From Nitrospirota bacterium (lineage in GTDB: Bacteria; Nitrospirota; Thermodesulfovibrionia; Thermodesulfovibrionales; JdFR-88): a stretch of 9,611 nt of DNA. This document shows, one piece after another, positions 1 to 6,774 of this stretch (position 1 is its first letter; each line of letters starts with the position of its first letter). The notes under the pieces are model-generated. The model saw nothing but the letters and a program-made list of their open reading frames with translations, was not told where the DNA came from and ran no database searches. The stretch lies in contig JAKAGP010000034.1 in the NCBI GenBank assembly GCA_021825785.1, positions 1 through 9,611 of the forward strand, given 5' to 3'. The position numbers and the translations under genes were made by a program.

Positions 1-1700
1 GTTTGCACCTTTTCCGCAGGCATGAAACCGGCTTTGATGAGGATTTCAAAGAGCAGATCTTCCGGCGTTGCCTTATGGTTAATGTGGTCGATGTGGTCAA
101 AAAGCTGTTTCTCTATTTCTTCTGGCTTGGTATCCGGCGCAAGTTTCCGCCACTGCTTAAAGTTGGATTTATCCAGCTTGAGCACTTTAAAGCCTCTATC
201 ATGTGAGGATGCTCCGCCTAAATCGAGCTTGTCTTCCTGTTCTTCATTAAGTTTCTTTATCACCCGCCGTATCCGTTCTTTCCCGATGTCGGCGATAGTC
301 TTATATCCGGCCTTGAAGGCTTCGCTGTCTTCAGCGCAAGGCTCGGGGAGCTGAACCATAATGAACTTGCGGTTGCCATCATCCTTTTTGTTCTGGTCAA
401 GCACTGCATGGGCTGTGGTTGCTGAACCAGCGAAAAAGTCGAGAATGATATCTTGACTCCTTGTGGCTTGCTCAACAAATAAACGAATTAGAGATGAAGG
501 TTTAGGAAAATCGAAATACTTTCCTCCAATGAGTTCACTAACTTCGCGTGTACCATTAGTTGTATAACCAACAATCTTTGGATCTAACCATGTTGAAAAT
601 CCAGTTTCTGTGCTGTCAAGTCCATTCAGAAACTTTTTTTCTCGTGGCCTCCCAGTTGCGGACTTTGGGAAAAGAATTCGCTCCTCTCTTATCATCCGCG
701 TAACATTATCTTTACTTTTAGACCAGCCCCGGTTTGGATTCGGAGGATAAGAAACGCCTGTTTCTGGATCGATAATTTCGAAATGCAAATTGGGTCGCTG
801 CGCTCTTGTAGCAAGGCCAGACAGGTCAATGCTTGCCCATGGCCCCCTAGGGTCGTTATCGGGATTCTTATACTTTTCAGTATCGATTTTACAGCCTACA
901 AGACTGGCCAACTTACCTTTGGAGTAAGAAATAATATATTCACTATCGGGAGAAACATTGGATTGATTCCTGCTATCAGCACGCTGTCTACGTTTCCAAT
1001 GAAAAATCCCAAAACAATTCTCCTCCCCAAAAATTTCATCACATATCCTCTTTAGATTACTCACCTCATTATCATCAATACTGATGAATATCACTCCATC
1101 ATCACGCAAGAGATTCCGTGCAAGATAAAGCCTGGGATACATCATGTTAAGCCACTTGGTATGAAAGCGGCCCTCATTGGGGGTATTGGTGGAGAACTTC
1201 TTGCCATCGCCGTCAATGAGCCCCGCGTATTCCAGATAGGTTTCCAGGCTCTCGCTATAATTATCGGGGTAAATAAACTCTTTGCCGGTGTTATACGGCG
1301 GGTCAATGTAGATCATCTTCACCTTGCCGTAGTAGCTCTTCTGCAAAAGCTTCAACACTTCAAGGTTATCGCCTTCAATAAAGAGGTTTTCGGTGGTATC
1401 AAAGTTCACCGACTCCTCGCGGCAGGGTTTGAGCGTGGCGTCGCTTGGGGTCTGTATCAGCCGGAGCGCCTCTTTTTTGCCCGGCCAGTCCATGCCGTAA
1501 CGTTCCCGGCGGGCTTCAAAGAGGCCGGTAAAGGTGCCGAGTTCGGCCTTGAGCTTTTCAAAATCAATGGACTCCACCAGTTCGCCTTTATCGTTTTTCG
1601 TCTCCGTAAAGACCGTGGGGAATAAAGTTTTTAGCCGGGCGCGGTTTTCAGCGGATACATCCATAGAAGCGCCGTCCAGCTTTTCAGGGGTGTCGTTCAT
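1..1700 (-). CDS. mod: Type III restriction-modification DNA methyltransferase (Mod), 3' end cut by window edge
   Basis: This is the adenine-N6 methyltransferase and specificity subunit of a type III restriction system, which methylates one strand of an asymmetric site and partners a Res helicase-nuclease. The frame is open without a stop for 566 codons from the ATG at 1700 to the left edge. Motif IV is DPPYN at residues 133-137, preceded by MIYI. The AdoMet-binding motif I is DFFAGSATT at about 421-429. The order IV, then recognition domain, then I is the beta-class layout. A good ribosome site (GGAGGG, 4-nt spacer) fixes the start. Residues about 190-410, the expected target-recognition region, are AT-rich (481-720 about 38% GC by hand count) against about 49% at 1201-1440, suggesting exchange of this domain. 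The res gene would be expected beyond the left edge, but this is inferred. Family members often run to 550-650 residues, so most of the protein is visible. Confidence 0.93.
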   Translation of the reverse strand, partial: MNDTPEKLDGASMDVSAENRARLKTLFPTVFTETKNDKGELVESIDFEKLKAELGTFTGLFEARRERYGMDWPGKKEALRLIQTPSDATLKPCREESVNFDTTENLFIEGDNLEVLKLLQKSYYGKVKMIYIDPPYNTGKEFIYPDNYSESLETYLEYAGLIDGDGKKFSTNTPNEGRFHTKWLNMMYPRLYLARNLLRDDGVIFISIDDNEVSNLKRICDEIFGEENCFGIFHWKRRQRADSRNQSNVSPDSEYIISYSKGKLASLVGCKIDTEKYKNPDNDPRGPWASIDLSGLATRAQRPNLHFEIIDPETGVSYPPNPNRGWSKSKDNVTRMIREERILFPKSATGRPREKKFLNGLDSTETGFSTWLDPKIVGYTTNGTREVSELIGGKYFDFPKPSSLIRLFVEQATRSQDIILDFFAGSATTAHAVLDQNKKDDGNRKFIMVQLPEPCAEDSEAFKAGYKTIADIGKERIRRVIKKLNEEQEDKLDLGGASSHDRGFKVLKLDKSNFKQWRKLAPDTKPEEIEKQLFDHIDHINHKATPEDLLFEILIKAGFMPAEKVQ

Positions 1701-1704
1701 ATCG

Positions 1705-1710
1705 CCCTCC
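1705..1710 (-). promoter_or_regulatory. Ribosome binding site of mod
   Basis: The minus strand reads GGAGGG followed by CGAT and then the ATG at 1700. The strong match and 4-nt spacing support this start for the methyltransferase. Confidence 0.6.
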
Positions 1711-1766
1711 ACTCTTAAACGCTTAATAACGGTCTCATAATAGCTTTACCGATTTCGTCCTTTGTA

Positions 1767-1859
1767 CGTCATGCCCGAGGACCTTAATCGGGCATCCATT
1801 TTAACTTGGCCCGTCTTTATCAAGCTAAAATCAGGCGCTAAAGACGCGCGGGAATGACG
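1767..1859. repeat. REP/MITE-like palindromic element with two hairpins
   Basis: The outer ends are imperfect inverted repeats: CGTCATGCCCG at 1767-1777 and CGGGAATGACG at 1849-1859, matching at 10 of 11 positions when one is complemented. Inside are two perfect hairpins. One has 8-bp arms ATGCCCGA/TCGGGCAT (1771-1778 and 1788-1795, 9-nt loop). The other has 8-bp arms at 1812-1819 and 1839-1846 around TCTTTA/TAAAGA. The CGTCATTCCCG-type end resembles dispersed intergenic repeats known from many bacterial genomes. It carries no gene. Whether it is present in many copies cannot be judged from one window. Confidence 0.65.
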
Positions 1860-2024
1860 ACATAGGATATTCAGACTATTTTGAGACGATTAATAATAAA
1901 AGGGTTAGAGGACTAAACACAAGCCTAAGAGGCAACGTCGGCTTTTTCAGGTTTTATTAGCGCCTCACGATTTTTCGCTGCCATTTTGCTCCGGATCGCG
2001 TTTCTGCCTTCAGAAGGGCGAAGT

Positions 2025-2660
2025 TCAGATATTATTTGAAGGGCAGATATCAAAAAGTACGCATTCCTTGTGTTTTGGCGCGCGGGCGGTGCAGATGCGC
2101 CGTCCATGGAGAATGAGCATATGGGAGAGGTCAGACCATCTCTCCCTGGGCGTTATGGCGATGAGGTCCTGCTCTATCTTCACCGGGTCGGTTTTTGATG
2201 TAAGCTGCAATCTCTGCGAGAGCCTCTTTACGTGGGTATCCACGGCTATTCCCTCGTTTATTCCGTAAATGTTGGACAGCACTATGTTTGCCGTCTTCCT
2301 GGCCACGCCGGGCAGTTCAAGGAGCGCCGCCATGGTGTCCGGCACCTTGCCATGGTGTTTGTCCATGATTATGCCCGCGCACGCCTTTATGTTTTTTGCC
2401 TTGTTGTGGTAAAAGTTGATGCCCGCGACCATTTTATCTATCTCTTCCAATGGGACTTCCGCGAACGCCTTTACGCTTTTGAATTTTTTGAAGAGCTTTT
2501 CTGTCGCCCTGTTCACGCTGGCGTCCGTCGCCTGCGCCGAGAGTATTGTTGCGGCCAGAAGCTCGAACGGGGTCTTGTAGACAAGCTCCGTCTTTGGCGA
2601 GGGGTAAAGCTTTTCAAGCCGCCTTATTATCTCAAGCATATGCTCGCGTTTCCCGAACAT
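2025..2660 (-). CDS. nth: Endonuclease III, DNA glycosylase/AP lyase
   Basis: It removes oxidised pyrimidines from DNA and cleaves the abasic site in base excision repair. From the ATG at 2660 it has 211 residues, the same as E. coli Nth. The helix-hairpin-helix LPGVARKTAN carries the catalytic lysine at about residue 122, and VDTHV carries the catalytic aspartate at about 141. The C-terminal iron-sulfur motif reads C-x6-H-x2-C-x5-C (Cys190, His197, Cys200, Cys206), so the usual second cysteine is a histidine. This is a real deviation at codon level (CAC). A TTG eight codons upstream (2684) would overlap acpS. I prefer the ATG because TAAGGA sits four bases before it and the length fits. It starts 7 nt after the acpS stop and is probably translated from the same message. 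Confidence 0.95.
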   Translation of the reverse strand: MFGKREHMLEIIRRLEKLYPSPKTELVYKTPFELLAATILSAQATDASVNRATEKLFKKFKSVKAFAEVPLEEIDKMVAGINFYHNKAKNIKACAGIIMDKHHGKVPDTMAALLELPGVARKTANIVLSNIYGINEGIAVDTHVKRLSQRLQLTSKTDPVKIEQDLIAITPRERWSDLSHMLILHGRRICTARAPKHKECVLFDICPSNNI

Positions 2661-2667
2661 TTTTTCC

Positions 2668-3042
2668 TTACCCCTCCCCCTCAATGACGATCATGGCAAT
2701 GCCGTATTCCCTTTCATGACTGAGGCTCAGATGTATTTTTTCTATCCCGGAGTCCGCAAGCGCCGCCGCCAGCTTTCCTTCTTTTTTTATGACCGGGGCC
2801 CCGGATACCAGGTTCATTATCTCGATGTCCCTGAAAGATATCCCTTTCAGACCCGCCGCCTTTATGAAAGCCTCTTTCGCTGCAAAGCGTACGGCAAAGG
2901 ACGCGTAGGGGTGAGATTTCTTATAGCAAAAATCTATTTCTTCCTGAGTGAAAACCCTGTCAAGGAACCTCCGCCCCCACCTGCCCACGGCGGACTCCAT
3001 CCTTTTTATCCGGACTATATCGACCCCGATTCCCCGTATCAC
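2668..3042 (-). CDS. acpS: Holo-[acyl-carrier-protein] synthase
   Basis: It transfers the 4'-phosphopantetheine arm from coenzyme A to a serine of acyl carrier protein, which fatty acid synthesis needs. The 124 residues match the family length of about 120-126. The N-terminal GIGVDIV holds the magnesium-binding Asp8, FAAKEAFIKA (residues 53-62) holds the second metal ligand Glu57, and SLSHE at 106-110 is the third conserved block. The start is a GTG at 3042: an in-frame TAA lies two codons upstream and MIRGIGVDIV aligns with normal family starts. There is no strong ribosome site. A 13-codon frame from 3080 ends in TGA overlapping this GTG (GTGA), so coupling is possible. The neighbour pdxJ, 39 bp upstream, is the classic partner of acpS in proteobacteria. 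Confidence 0.95.
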   Translation of the reverse strand: MIRGIGVDIVRIKRMESAVGRWGRRFLDRVFTQEEIDFCYKKSHPYASFAVRFAAKEAFIKAAGLKGISFRDIEIMNLVSGAPVIKKEGKLAAALADSGIEKIHLSLSHEREYGIAMIVIEGEG

Positions 3043-3081
3043 CCGCGGTTATCCCATGCGCCAACGGGTTTTTTAGCCATC

Positions 3082-3819
3082 TTATCCGCGGGCCTCCAAT
3101 ATCAAAGCCTTCATCTGGCTTACCGCCTCTTTCATCCCGGAAAGCACGGCGCGGGCCACTATGCTGTGTCCTATATAGAGCCCCCGGAGCCCGGGAAGCG
3201 CCGCTACCGGCTGCACGTTCGAATAATTAAGCCCATGCCCCGCGTTGACAAGAAGTCCAGCGCTGCCAGCCAGGGAAATGGCGGCCCGCACGCGCTCCAA
3301 CTCCTTCTGTCTGTCCCTCTGCCCGGCGTTCGCATAGTACCCCGTGTGCAGCTCTACCATTTGGGCCCCCGTCTTTGCCGCCCATTCCATAGATCCCTTG
3401 TCCGGGTCTATGAACAGGCTTACGCCGATGCCGCCGCCATTTAGTTTCTTCACAGCTTCGGAGAGGCTTTTGAATTCCCCCTTCACGTCAACTCCGCCCT
3501 CCGTTGTAAGCTCGCGTCTTTTTTCGGGCACCAGGGTGCACATCTCAGGCTTAACGGAAAGCGCTATTTTCACCATCTCTTTTACGGGGGCCATTTCGAG
3601 ATTAAGCTCCACTCCGGATACAAGCTCGCGCATGAGTTTTAAGTCCCGGTCATTTATGTGGCGTCTGTCTTCCCTCAAGTGGATGGTTATTCCGTCCGCC
3701 CCGCCCAGGATGGCGAGGGTGGCCCCCATCAGAGGGTCCGGCTCGGTCCCTCCCCTTGCCTGCCTCAACGTGGCAACATGGTCCACGTTCACTCCAAGAA
3801 CGATCCCCGGCATCTCCAT
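3082..3819 (-). CDS. pdxJ: Pyridoxine 5'-phosphate synthase
   Basis: It condenses 1-deoxyxylulose 5-phosphate with 3-amino-2-oxopropyl phosphate to pyridoxine 5'-phosphate, the last ring-forming step of the DXP-dependent vitamin B6 route. It forms a TIM barrel in the cytoplasm. From the ATG at 3819 it has 245 residues, against about 243 in E. coli. Conserved blocks are LGVNVDH (8-14), HLREDRRHI (47-55), LNLEMA with Glu75, VPEKR (97-101) and VNAGHG (191-196), so the active-site His and Glu residues are present. Another ATG at 3813 aligns even more exactly with the E. coli start. A TTG at 3861 would overlap nrdJ and add residues foreign to the family. No good ribosome site is visible, so coupling to nrdJ, which ends 31 bp upstream, is likely. 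Confidence 0.95.
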   Translation of the reverse strand: MEMPGIVLGVNVDHVATLRQARGGTEPDPLMGATLAILGGADGITIHLREDRRHINDRDLKLMRELVSGVELNLEMAPVKEMVKIALSVKPEMCTLVPEKRRELTTEGGVDVKGEFKSLSEAVKKLNGGGIGVSLFIDPDKGSMEWAAKTGAQMVELHTGYYANAGQRDRQKELERVRAAISLAGSAGLLVNAGHGLNYSNVQPVAALPGLRGLYIGHSIVARAVLSGMKEAVSQMKALILEARG

Positions 3820-3850
3820 ATTTCTTAGCTTAGTCCACCCTTCACCACAC

Positions 3851-5662
3851 CTAGTCCACAAGATCCGCGAGGTTCGTTAGCTCCGTGAGCCTGACCAGTG
3901 TGCCTTTCCTTTTTGTACCGTAACGGAAAACGGTTATCCCTTTGCATCCCTTATGATAAGCCAAAAGATAAGCTTTTGCCACATCCTTCCTGGTAGAGTT
4001 CCGGGGCAGGTTTATTGTCTTTGAGACCGCATTGTCCGTGTGTTTCTGAAACGCGGCCTGCATCTCTATATGGCCTTCCGGAGCTATTTCATGGGCCGTC
4101 CTGAATAGCTTTTTCACATCGCGGGGGACATCCTTTATGCCCCTGAGGGACCCCTTCTTTATGACCTCCTGCATAAGCTCATCGCTATAAAAGCCCCGCG
4201 CTTTTGCCATGCCCACAAAATACTTGTTAACGTCAAAAAGCTCGCTGTCCAGGACTAGGCGCTTGAACGCTATCTTGAATATGGGTTCTATCCCGCTTGA
4301 GCAGTCCGCTATTATGGATATTGTTCCGGTGGGCGCGATTGTCGTAAGGGTTGCGTTGCGCAGGGGCTTTGCGCCGGGTCTGTCCCATATGGAGCCTTCG
4401 AAGTTCGGGAATGCGCCCCTTTCCGCCGCCAGCGCAGCCGATGCCTTGTGCGCCTCATCATTTATGAAGCCCATCACCTCTTCCGCCAGGGAAAAGGCCT
4501 CTTGGCTGTCGTACTGTATGCCCAGCAGTACAAGCAGGTCGGCCCAACCCATGACGCCAAGCCCTACCTTCCGGTTGCCTTTGTGCATGGCCTCGATCTC
4601 GGCCATGGGATAGCTGTTTACGTCTATGGCGTTATCCAGGAAACGAACAGCGGTTCTCACATCGGCGGACAGCGCAGCGAAATCCAGCCCCGGCTTTCCG
4701 CCTGACGTTTTTTTATTTTTATTCTTATTTTTTGAATTTTTTGCTTTCGACCCATCGTTCGAGGCAGGTTGTAAGGGCCCGACGTCCTGGACGTATTTGG
4801 ACAAATTGAGCGAGCCAAGCACGCAGGCCTCGTTTGGAAGAAGCGGCTGTTCCCCGCAGGGGTTTGTGCTTTCTATGCGTCCAAGCCGCGGGGTTGGGTT
4901 ATACCTGTTTATCACGTCTATGAATATGAGCCCAGGGTCCCCGGTCTCCCAGGCGCAGGAGACTATCTCATCGAAAACAGCTGCCGCGCTTACTTCCTTT
5001 ACGGGCGCCTTTGTGCGTGGGTTTACAAGGCTGTACCTGCCGCCTTTTTCAAGCGCCTCAATAAAGGAGTCCGTCACGGCCACGGATATATTGAAGTTGG
5101 CAAGCTCTCCCGCGGCCCGTTTGGCCTTTATGAAATCCAGGATGTCCGGGTGGTCCACCCTCAGGATGCCCATGTTTGCGCCCCTTCTTGCCCCACCCTG
5201 TTTTATGACGTCGGTCGCGGTGTTATAGATCTTCATGAAAGAGACGGGTCCGCTGGCCACCCCCATGGTGGAGCGGACCAGGTCCGACCTGGGCCTCAGG
5301 TGGGAGAAGGAAAATCCGGTGCCGCCCCCGCTTTGAAGGATGCCGGCGGCGTTTTTAAGCGTGCCGAATATGCTTGCCATCGAGTCCTCGACGGGAAGAA
5401 CGAAACAGGCAGCAAGCTGCCCCATGGCCTTGCCGGCGTTCATAAGGGCTGGGGAATTAGGCAGGAATTTAAGGCTGGTAAGAAGCCCGTAAAAAAGTTC
5501 TTCCCATAGGCCCGCGTCCCCGCCATAGTCCGCCTCCGCCTGGGCGATATGGTGGGCCACCCTCCTCATCATCTCGCCAGGTGTCTCAGTTGGCTCGCCG
5601 TGCTCGTCCTTTAAAAGATATCTCGCTCTGAGGACTTTCCTGGCGTTGCGGGACAGTTCCAA
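3851..5662 (-). CDS. nrdJ: Class II (adenosylcobalamin-dependent) ribonucleotide reductase, short C-terminus
   Basis: It reduces ribonucleotides to deoxyribonucleotides, using adenosylcobalamin to make the thiyl radical, so it works with or without oxygen. The 603 residues hold the full catalytic barrel: the redox pair Cys86 (AACFVLP) and Cys280 (EACVLGSLNL), the radical-site NPCGE with Cys269 and Glu271, a glycine-rich GGGTGFSFS (112-120), and PTGTIS (445-450). The assignments come from family knowledge. Two things are odd. Residues about 303-324 are a Lys/Asn/Ser/Gly-rich low-complexity insert between conserved blocks. The protein also ends about 20 residues after GCKGITVFR, lacking the C-terminal CxxC region of most NrdJ proteins. 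The start is a TTG at 5662 with GAGGGG nine bases upstream; the frame is closed by a stop further upstream without an ATG. It follows the stress protein by 49 bp. Confidence 0.93.
   Translation of the reverse strand: MELSRNARKVLRARYLLKDEHGEPTETPGEMMRRVAHHIAQAEADYGGDAGLWEELFYGLLTSLKFLPNSPALMNAGKAMGQLAACFVLPVEDSMASIFGTLKNAAGILQSGGGTGFSFSHLRPRSDLVRSTMGVASGPVSFMKIYNTATDVIKQGGARRGANMGILRVDHPDILDFIKAKRAAGELANFNISVAVTDSFIEALEKGGRYSLVNPRTKAPVKEVSAAAVFDEIVSCAWETGDPGLIFIDVINRYNPTPRLGRIESTNPCGEQPLLPNEACVLGSLNLSKYVQDVGPLQPASNDGSKAKNSKNKNKNKKTSGGKPGLDFAALSADVRTAVRFLDNAIDVNSYPMAEIEAMHKGNRKVGLGVMGWADLLVLLGIQYDSQEAFSLAEEVMGFINDEAHKASAALAAERGAFPNFEGSIWDRPGAKPLRNATLTTIAPTGTISIIADCSSGIEPIFKIAFKRLVLDSELFDVNKYFVGMAKARGFYSDELMQEVIKKGSLRGIKDVPRDVKKLFRTAHEIAPEGHIEMQAAFQKHTDNAVSKTINLPRNSTRKDVAKAYLLAYHKGCKGITVFRYGTKRKGTLVRLTELTNLADLVD
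4706..4746. repeat. A/T-rich low-complexity tract inside nrdJ
   Basis: This run of mostly T on the plus strand (A on the coding strand) contains TTTTTTTATTTTT at 4708-4720 and encodes the KNSKNKNKNKK stretch. It interrupts an otherwise GC-rich gene in frame, between the conserved ACVLGSLNL block and the LDFAALSADVR helix. Similar tracts occur at 5708-5726 and 9074-9086. Confidence 0.6.
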
Positions 5663-5707
5663 GGTTTTTTGCCCCTCTTTTGAAGAACAGCGGTCACTTT
5701 TTTATGA

Positions 5708-5726
5708 TTTTTTATTTTTTATTTTT
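5708..5726. repeat. A/T-rich tract at the end of the stress-protein gene
   Basis: Two overlapping copies of TTTTTTATTTTT (5708-5719 and 5715-5726) span the last codons (DKNKK) and stop codon of the universal stress protein gene. The core is the same as in the tracts inside nrdJ and the waaF-gmhB fusion. Confidence 0.5.
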
Positions 5727-6638
5727 ATCTACGCACATCCTGCCCATAAGGACAGAGTAATCAGCGTGGCCCAGGACTTTCCTGGAGACCGAACCTATCA
5801 TGCCCCTTATCCCTCTCAGGCCCCTGCAGCCGACGACAACCATGTCCGCTTCCCAAGCGCGGGCCTCGGCAATTATCTCCTCGGCGGGATCGCCAAGTCT
5901 GATGGTCTCGCTTATGTCGCTGAACTTCTTTTCAAGCTCAGCCCTGGCCCGGCGGACCAGACCCCCGGAGGCGGCATATTCGTTTTCCCTTGCGCGTTCT
6001 ATCTCCTGTTTAACCAGGTCGTCCACCTCGATGATATATCTGTCCGGGATGTCGGAAACGGCGGACCAGCTTACGTTCAGCAATCTTACCGGCGTCCTGG
6101 CAGGCAGAGGCATCGCGGCAAGGAACCGGGCCGCGGCATAAGAAGAATCTGACCCGTCCGTTGCCATCAGGACATTCAACAAAGGTTTTTTTTGTTTTTC
6201 CCCACCCTCCTCGATGCGCATGTTCTTCACAACCAGCAGCGGCTTTGCCGACTGTATCGCCGCACTCCTTGTAACACTTCCCAGAAGGAAGGACGAGACT
6301 CCCTTAAGCCCCCTTGCCCCCATGACGATCAGGTCCACATCCGATTCGGTGGCCTCTTCCAGGATGGCCTTGTCCGCGAACCCTTCTCTTGTGGCGGTCC
6401 TTATCCGGGCTGAAACGGGTTTCAGTATGTTGACAGTGGAATCTATGATCTTTCCGGCCACTTCCCGCCTGAGGAAAGATAGGTTCTTGTAGAAAGATTC
6501 CCTGTCCTCATGGAACGGTATCCAGCTTATGGCGTGGAAAACTATGACCTCATCATCCGGGGTGAGTTCGAACCTAGTAACAAGGCTGGCGGCCTTTTCC
6601 GATTGCTCCGATCCATCAGTGGCAAGCAGTATCTTCAT
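5712..6638 (-). CDS. Tandem universal stress protein (two UspA domains)
   Basis: Universal stress proteins are cytoplasmic nucleotide-binding proteins tied to survival under starvation, redox or other stress; the exact role here is unknown. The 308 residues form two UspA domains, about 1-140 and 153-299, each opening with the family strand and ATDGS (KILLATDGS, NVLMATDGS). Domain 1 has the ATP-binding pattern G-x2-G-x9-G-S (107-121). Domain 2 has the same pattern with eight instead of nine spacer residues (270-283). A short charged linker with EKQKK joins the domains, and the tail DKNKK comes from an A-rich tract. The ATG at 6638 follows a G6 run at 5-nt spacing. It is the first gene of the middle block, behind a 136-bp spacer, and is followed by nrdJ. 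Confidence 0.92.
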   Translation of the reverse strand: MKILLATDGSEQSEKAASLVTRFELTPDDEVIVFHAISWIPFHEDRESFYKNLSFLRREVAGKIIDSTVNILKPVSARIRTATREGFADKAILEEATESDVDLIVMGARGLKGVSSFLLGSVTRSAAIQSAKPLLVVKNMRIEEGGEKQKKPLLNVLMATDGSDSSYAAARFLAAMPLPARTPVRLLNVSWSAVSDIPDRYIIEVDDLVKQEIERARENEYAASGGLVRRARAELEKKFSDISETIRLGDPAEEIIAEARAWEADMVVVGCRGLRGIRGMIGSVSRKVLGHADYSVLMGRMCVDKNKK

Positions 6639-6774
6639 CCAGGCCCCCCAAATATCGATTAAATTTAAAATATCGGTTCAAAATGTCCGGCCCTTATTAA
6701 ATAATACTATGTAAATCCTACCACATTTTATTCCCGTGTGGGGTATGCAAATGGGGAGGTGGATGGTGTTAGCA
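6639..6774 (-). promoter_or_regulatory. AT-rich spacer upstream of the stress protein, probable promoter and operator region
   Basis: This is the only sizeable gap between the LPS block and the housekeeping block, so a promoter is expected. The sequence is AT-rich near 6650-6730 with TATTAT-like stretches, but no well-spaced -35/-10 pair convinced me. A direct repeat, AATATCGATT and AATATCGGTT on the plus strand (6651-6660 and 6669-6678, 18-bp period, 9 of 10 identical), sits just ahead of the ribosome site. A short inverted repeat CCACA/TGTGG lies at 6721-6725 and 6737-6741. Both are candidate regulator sites only. No clear terminator for the upstream gene was seen. Confidence 0.4.

Larger units (their letters stand above)
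1701..2024. other. Gene-free stretch between nth and mod
   Basis: No convincing gene lies here. It holds the mod ribosome site, the palindromic repeat at 1767-1859 and an AT-rich stretch at about 1861-1920. A 19-codon minus-strand frame (1925-1984) has a GGAG motif four bases before its ATG, but no recognisable product. No strong terminator follows nth: the short hairpin at 1923-1933 has only a 4-bp stem and no T-run. A promoter for mod is expected between about 1711 and 1760, but I cannot assign convincing boxes. Confidence 0.5.

Noticed and set aside
1161..1625. Plus-strand open frame of 154 codons
   Set aside because: It is antisense to the mod region encoding DPPYN; the minus frame is clearly the coding one.
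1..1700. Suspected frameshift or decay in mod
   Set aside because: I translated the whole minus strand by hand; one frame stays open from 1700 to the edge with motifs IV and I in register.
1923..1933. Hairpin GCCTAAGAGGC as an nth terminator
   Set aside because: The stem is only 4 bp and is not followed by a T-run on the minus strand.
2025..2684. Longer nth start at the TTG 2684
   Set aside because: It overlaps acpS and adds eight residues not typical of Nth; the ATG at 2660 has a purine-rich site and gives the usual length.
2716..3444. Plus-strand open frame of 242 codons
   Set aside because: It is antisense to acpS and pdxJ, both recognised with full motifs; the translation is Pro/Arg/Tyr/His-rich with no family resemblance, typical of a shadow frame.
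3082..3861. Longer pdxJ start at the TTG 3861
   Set aside because: The extra N-terminal residues do not match the family and would overlap the nrdJ stop; ATG 3819 or 3813 fits the E. coli start.
4626..5228. Plus-strand open frame of 200 codons
   Set aside because: It lies opposite conserved nrdJ sequence including the NPCGE active site, and is low in recognisable structure.
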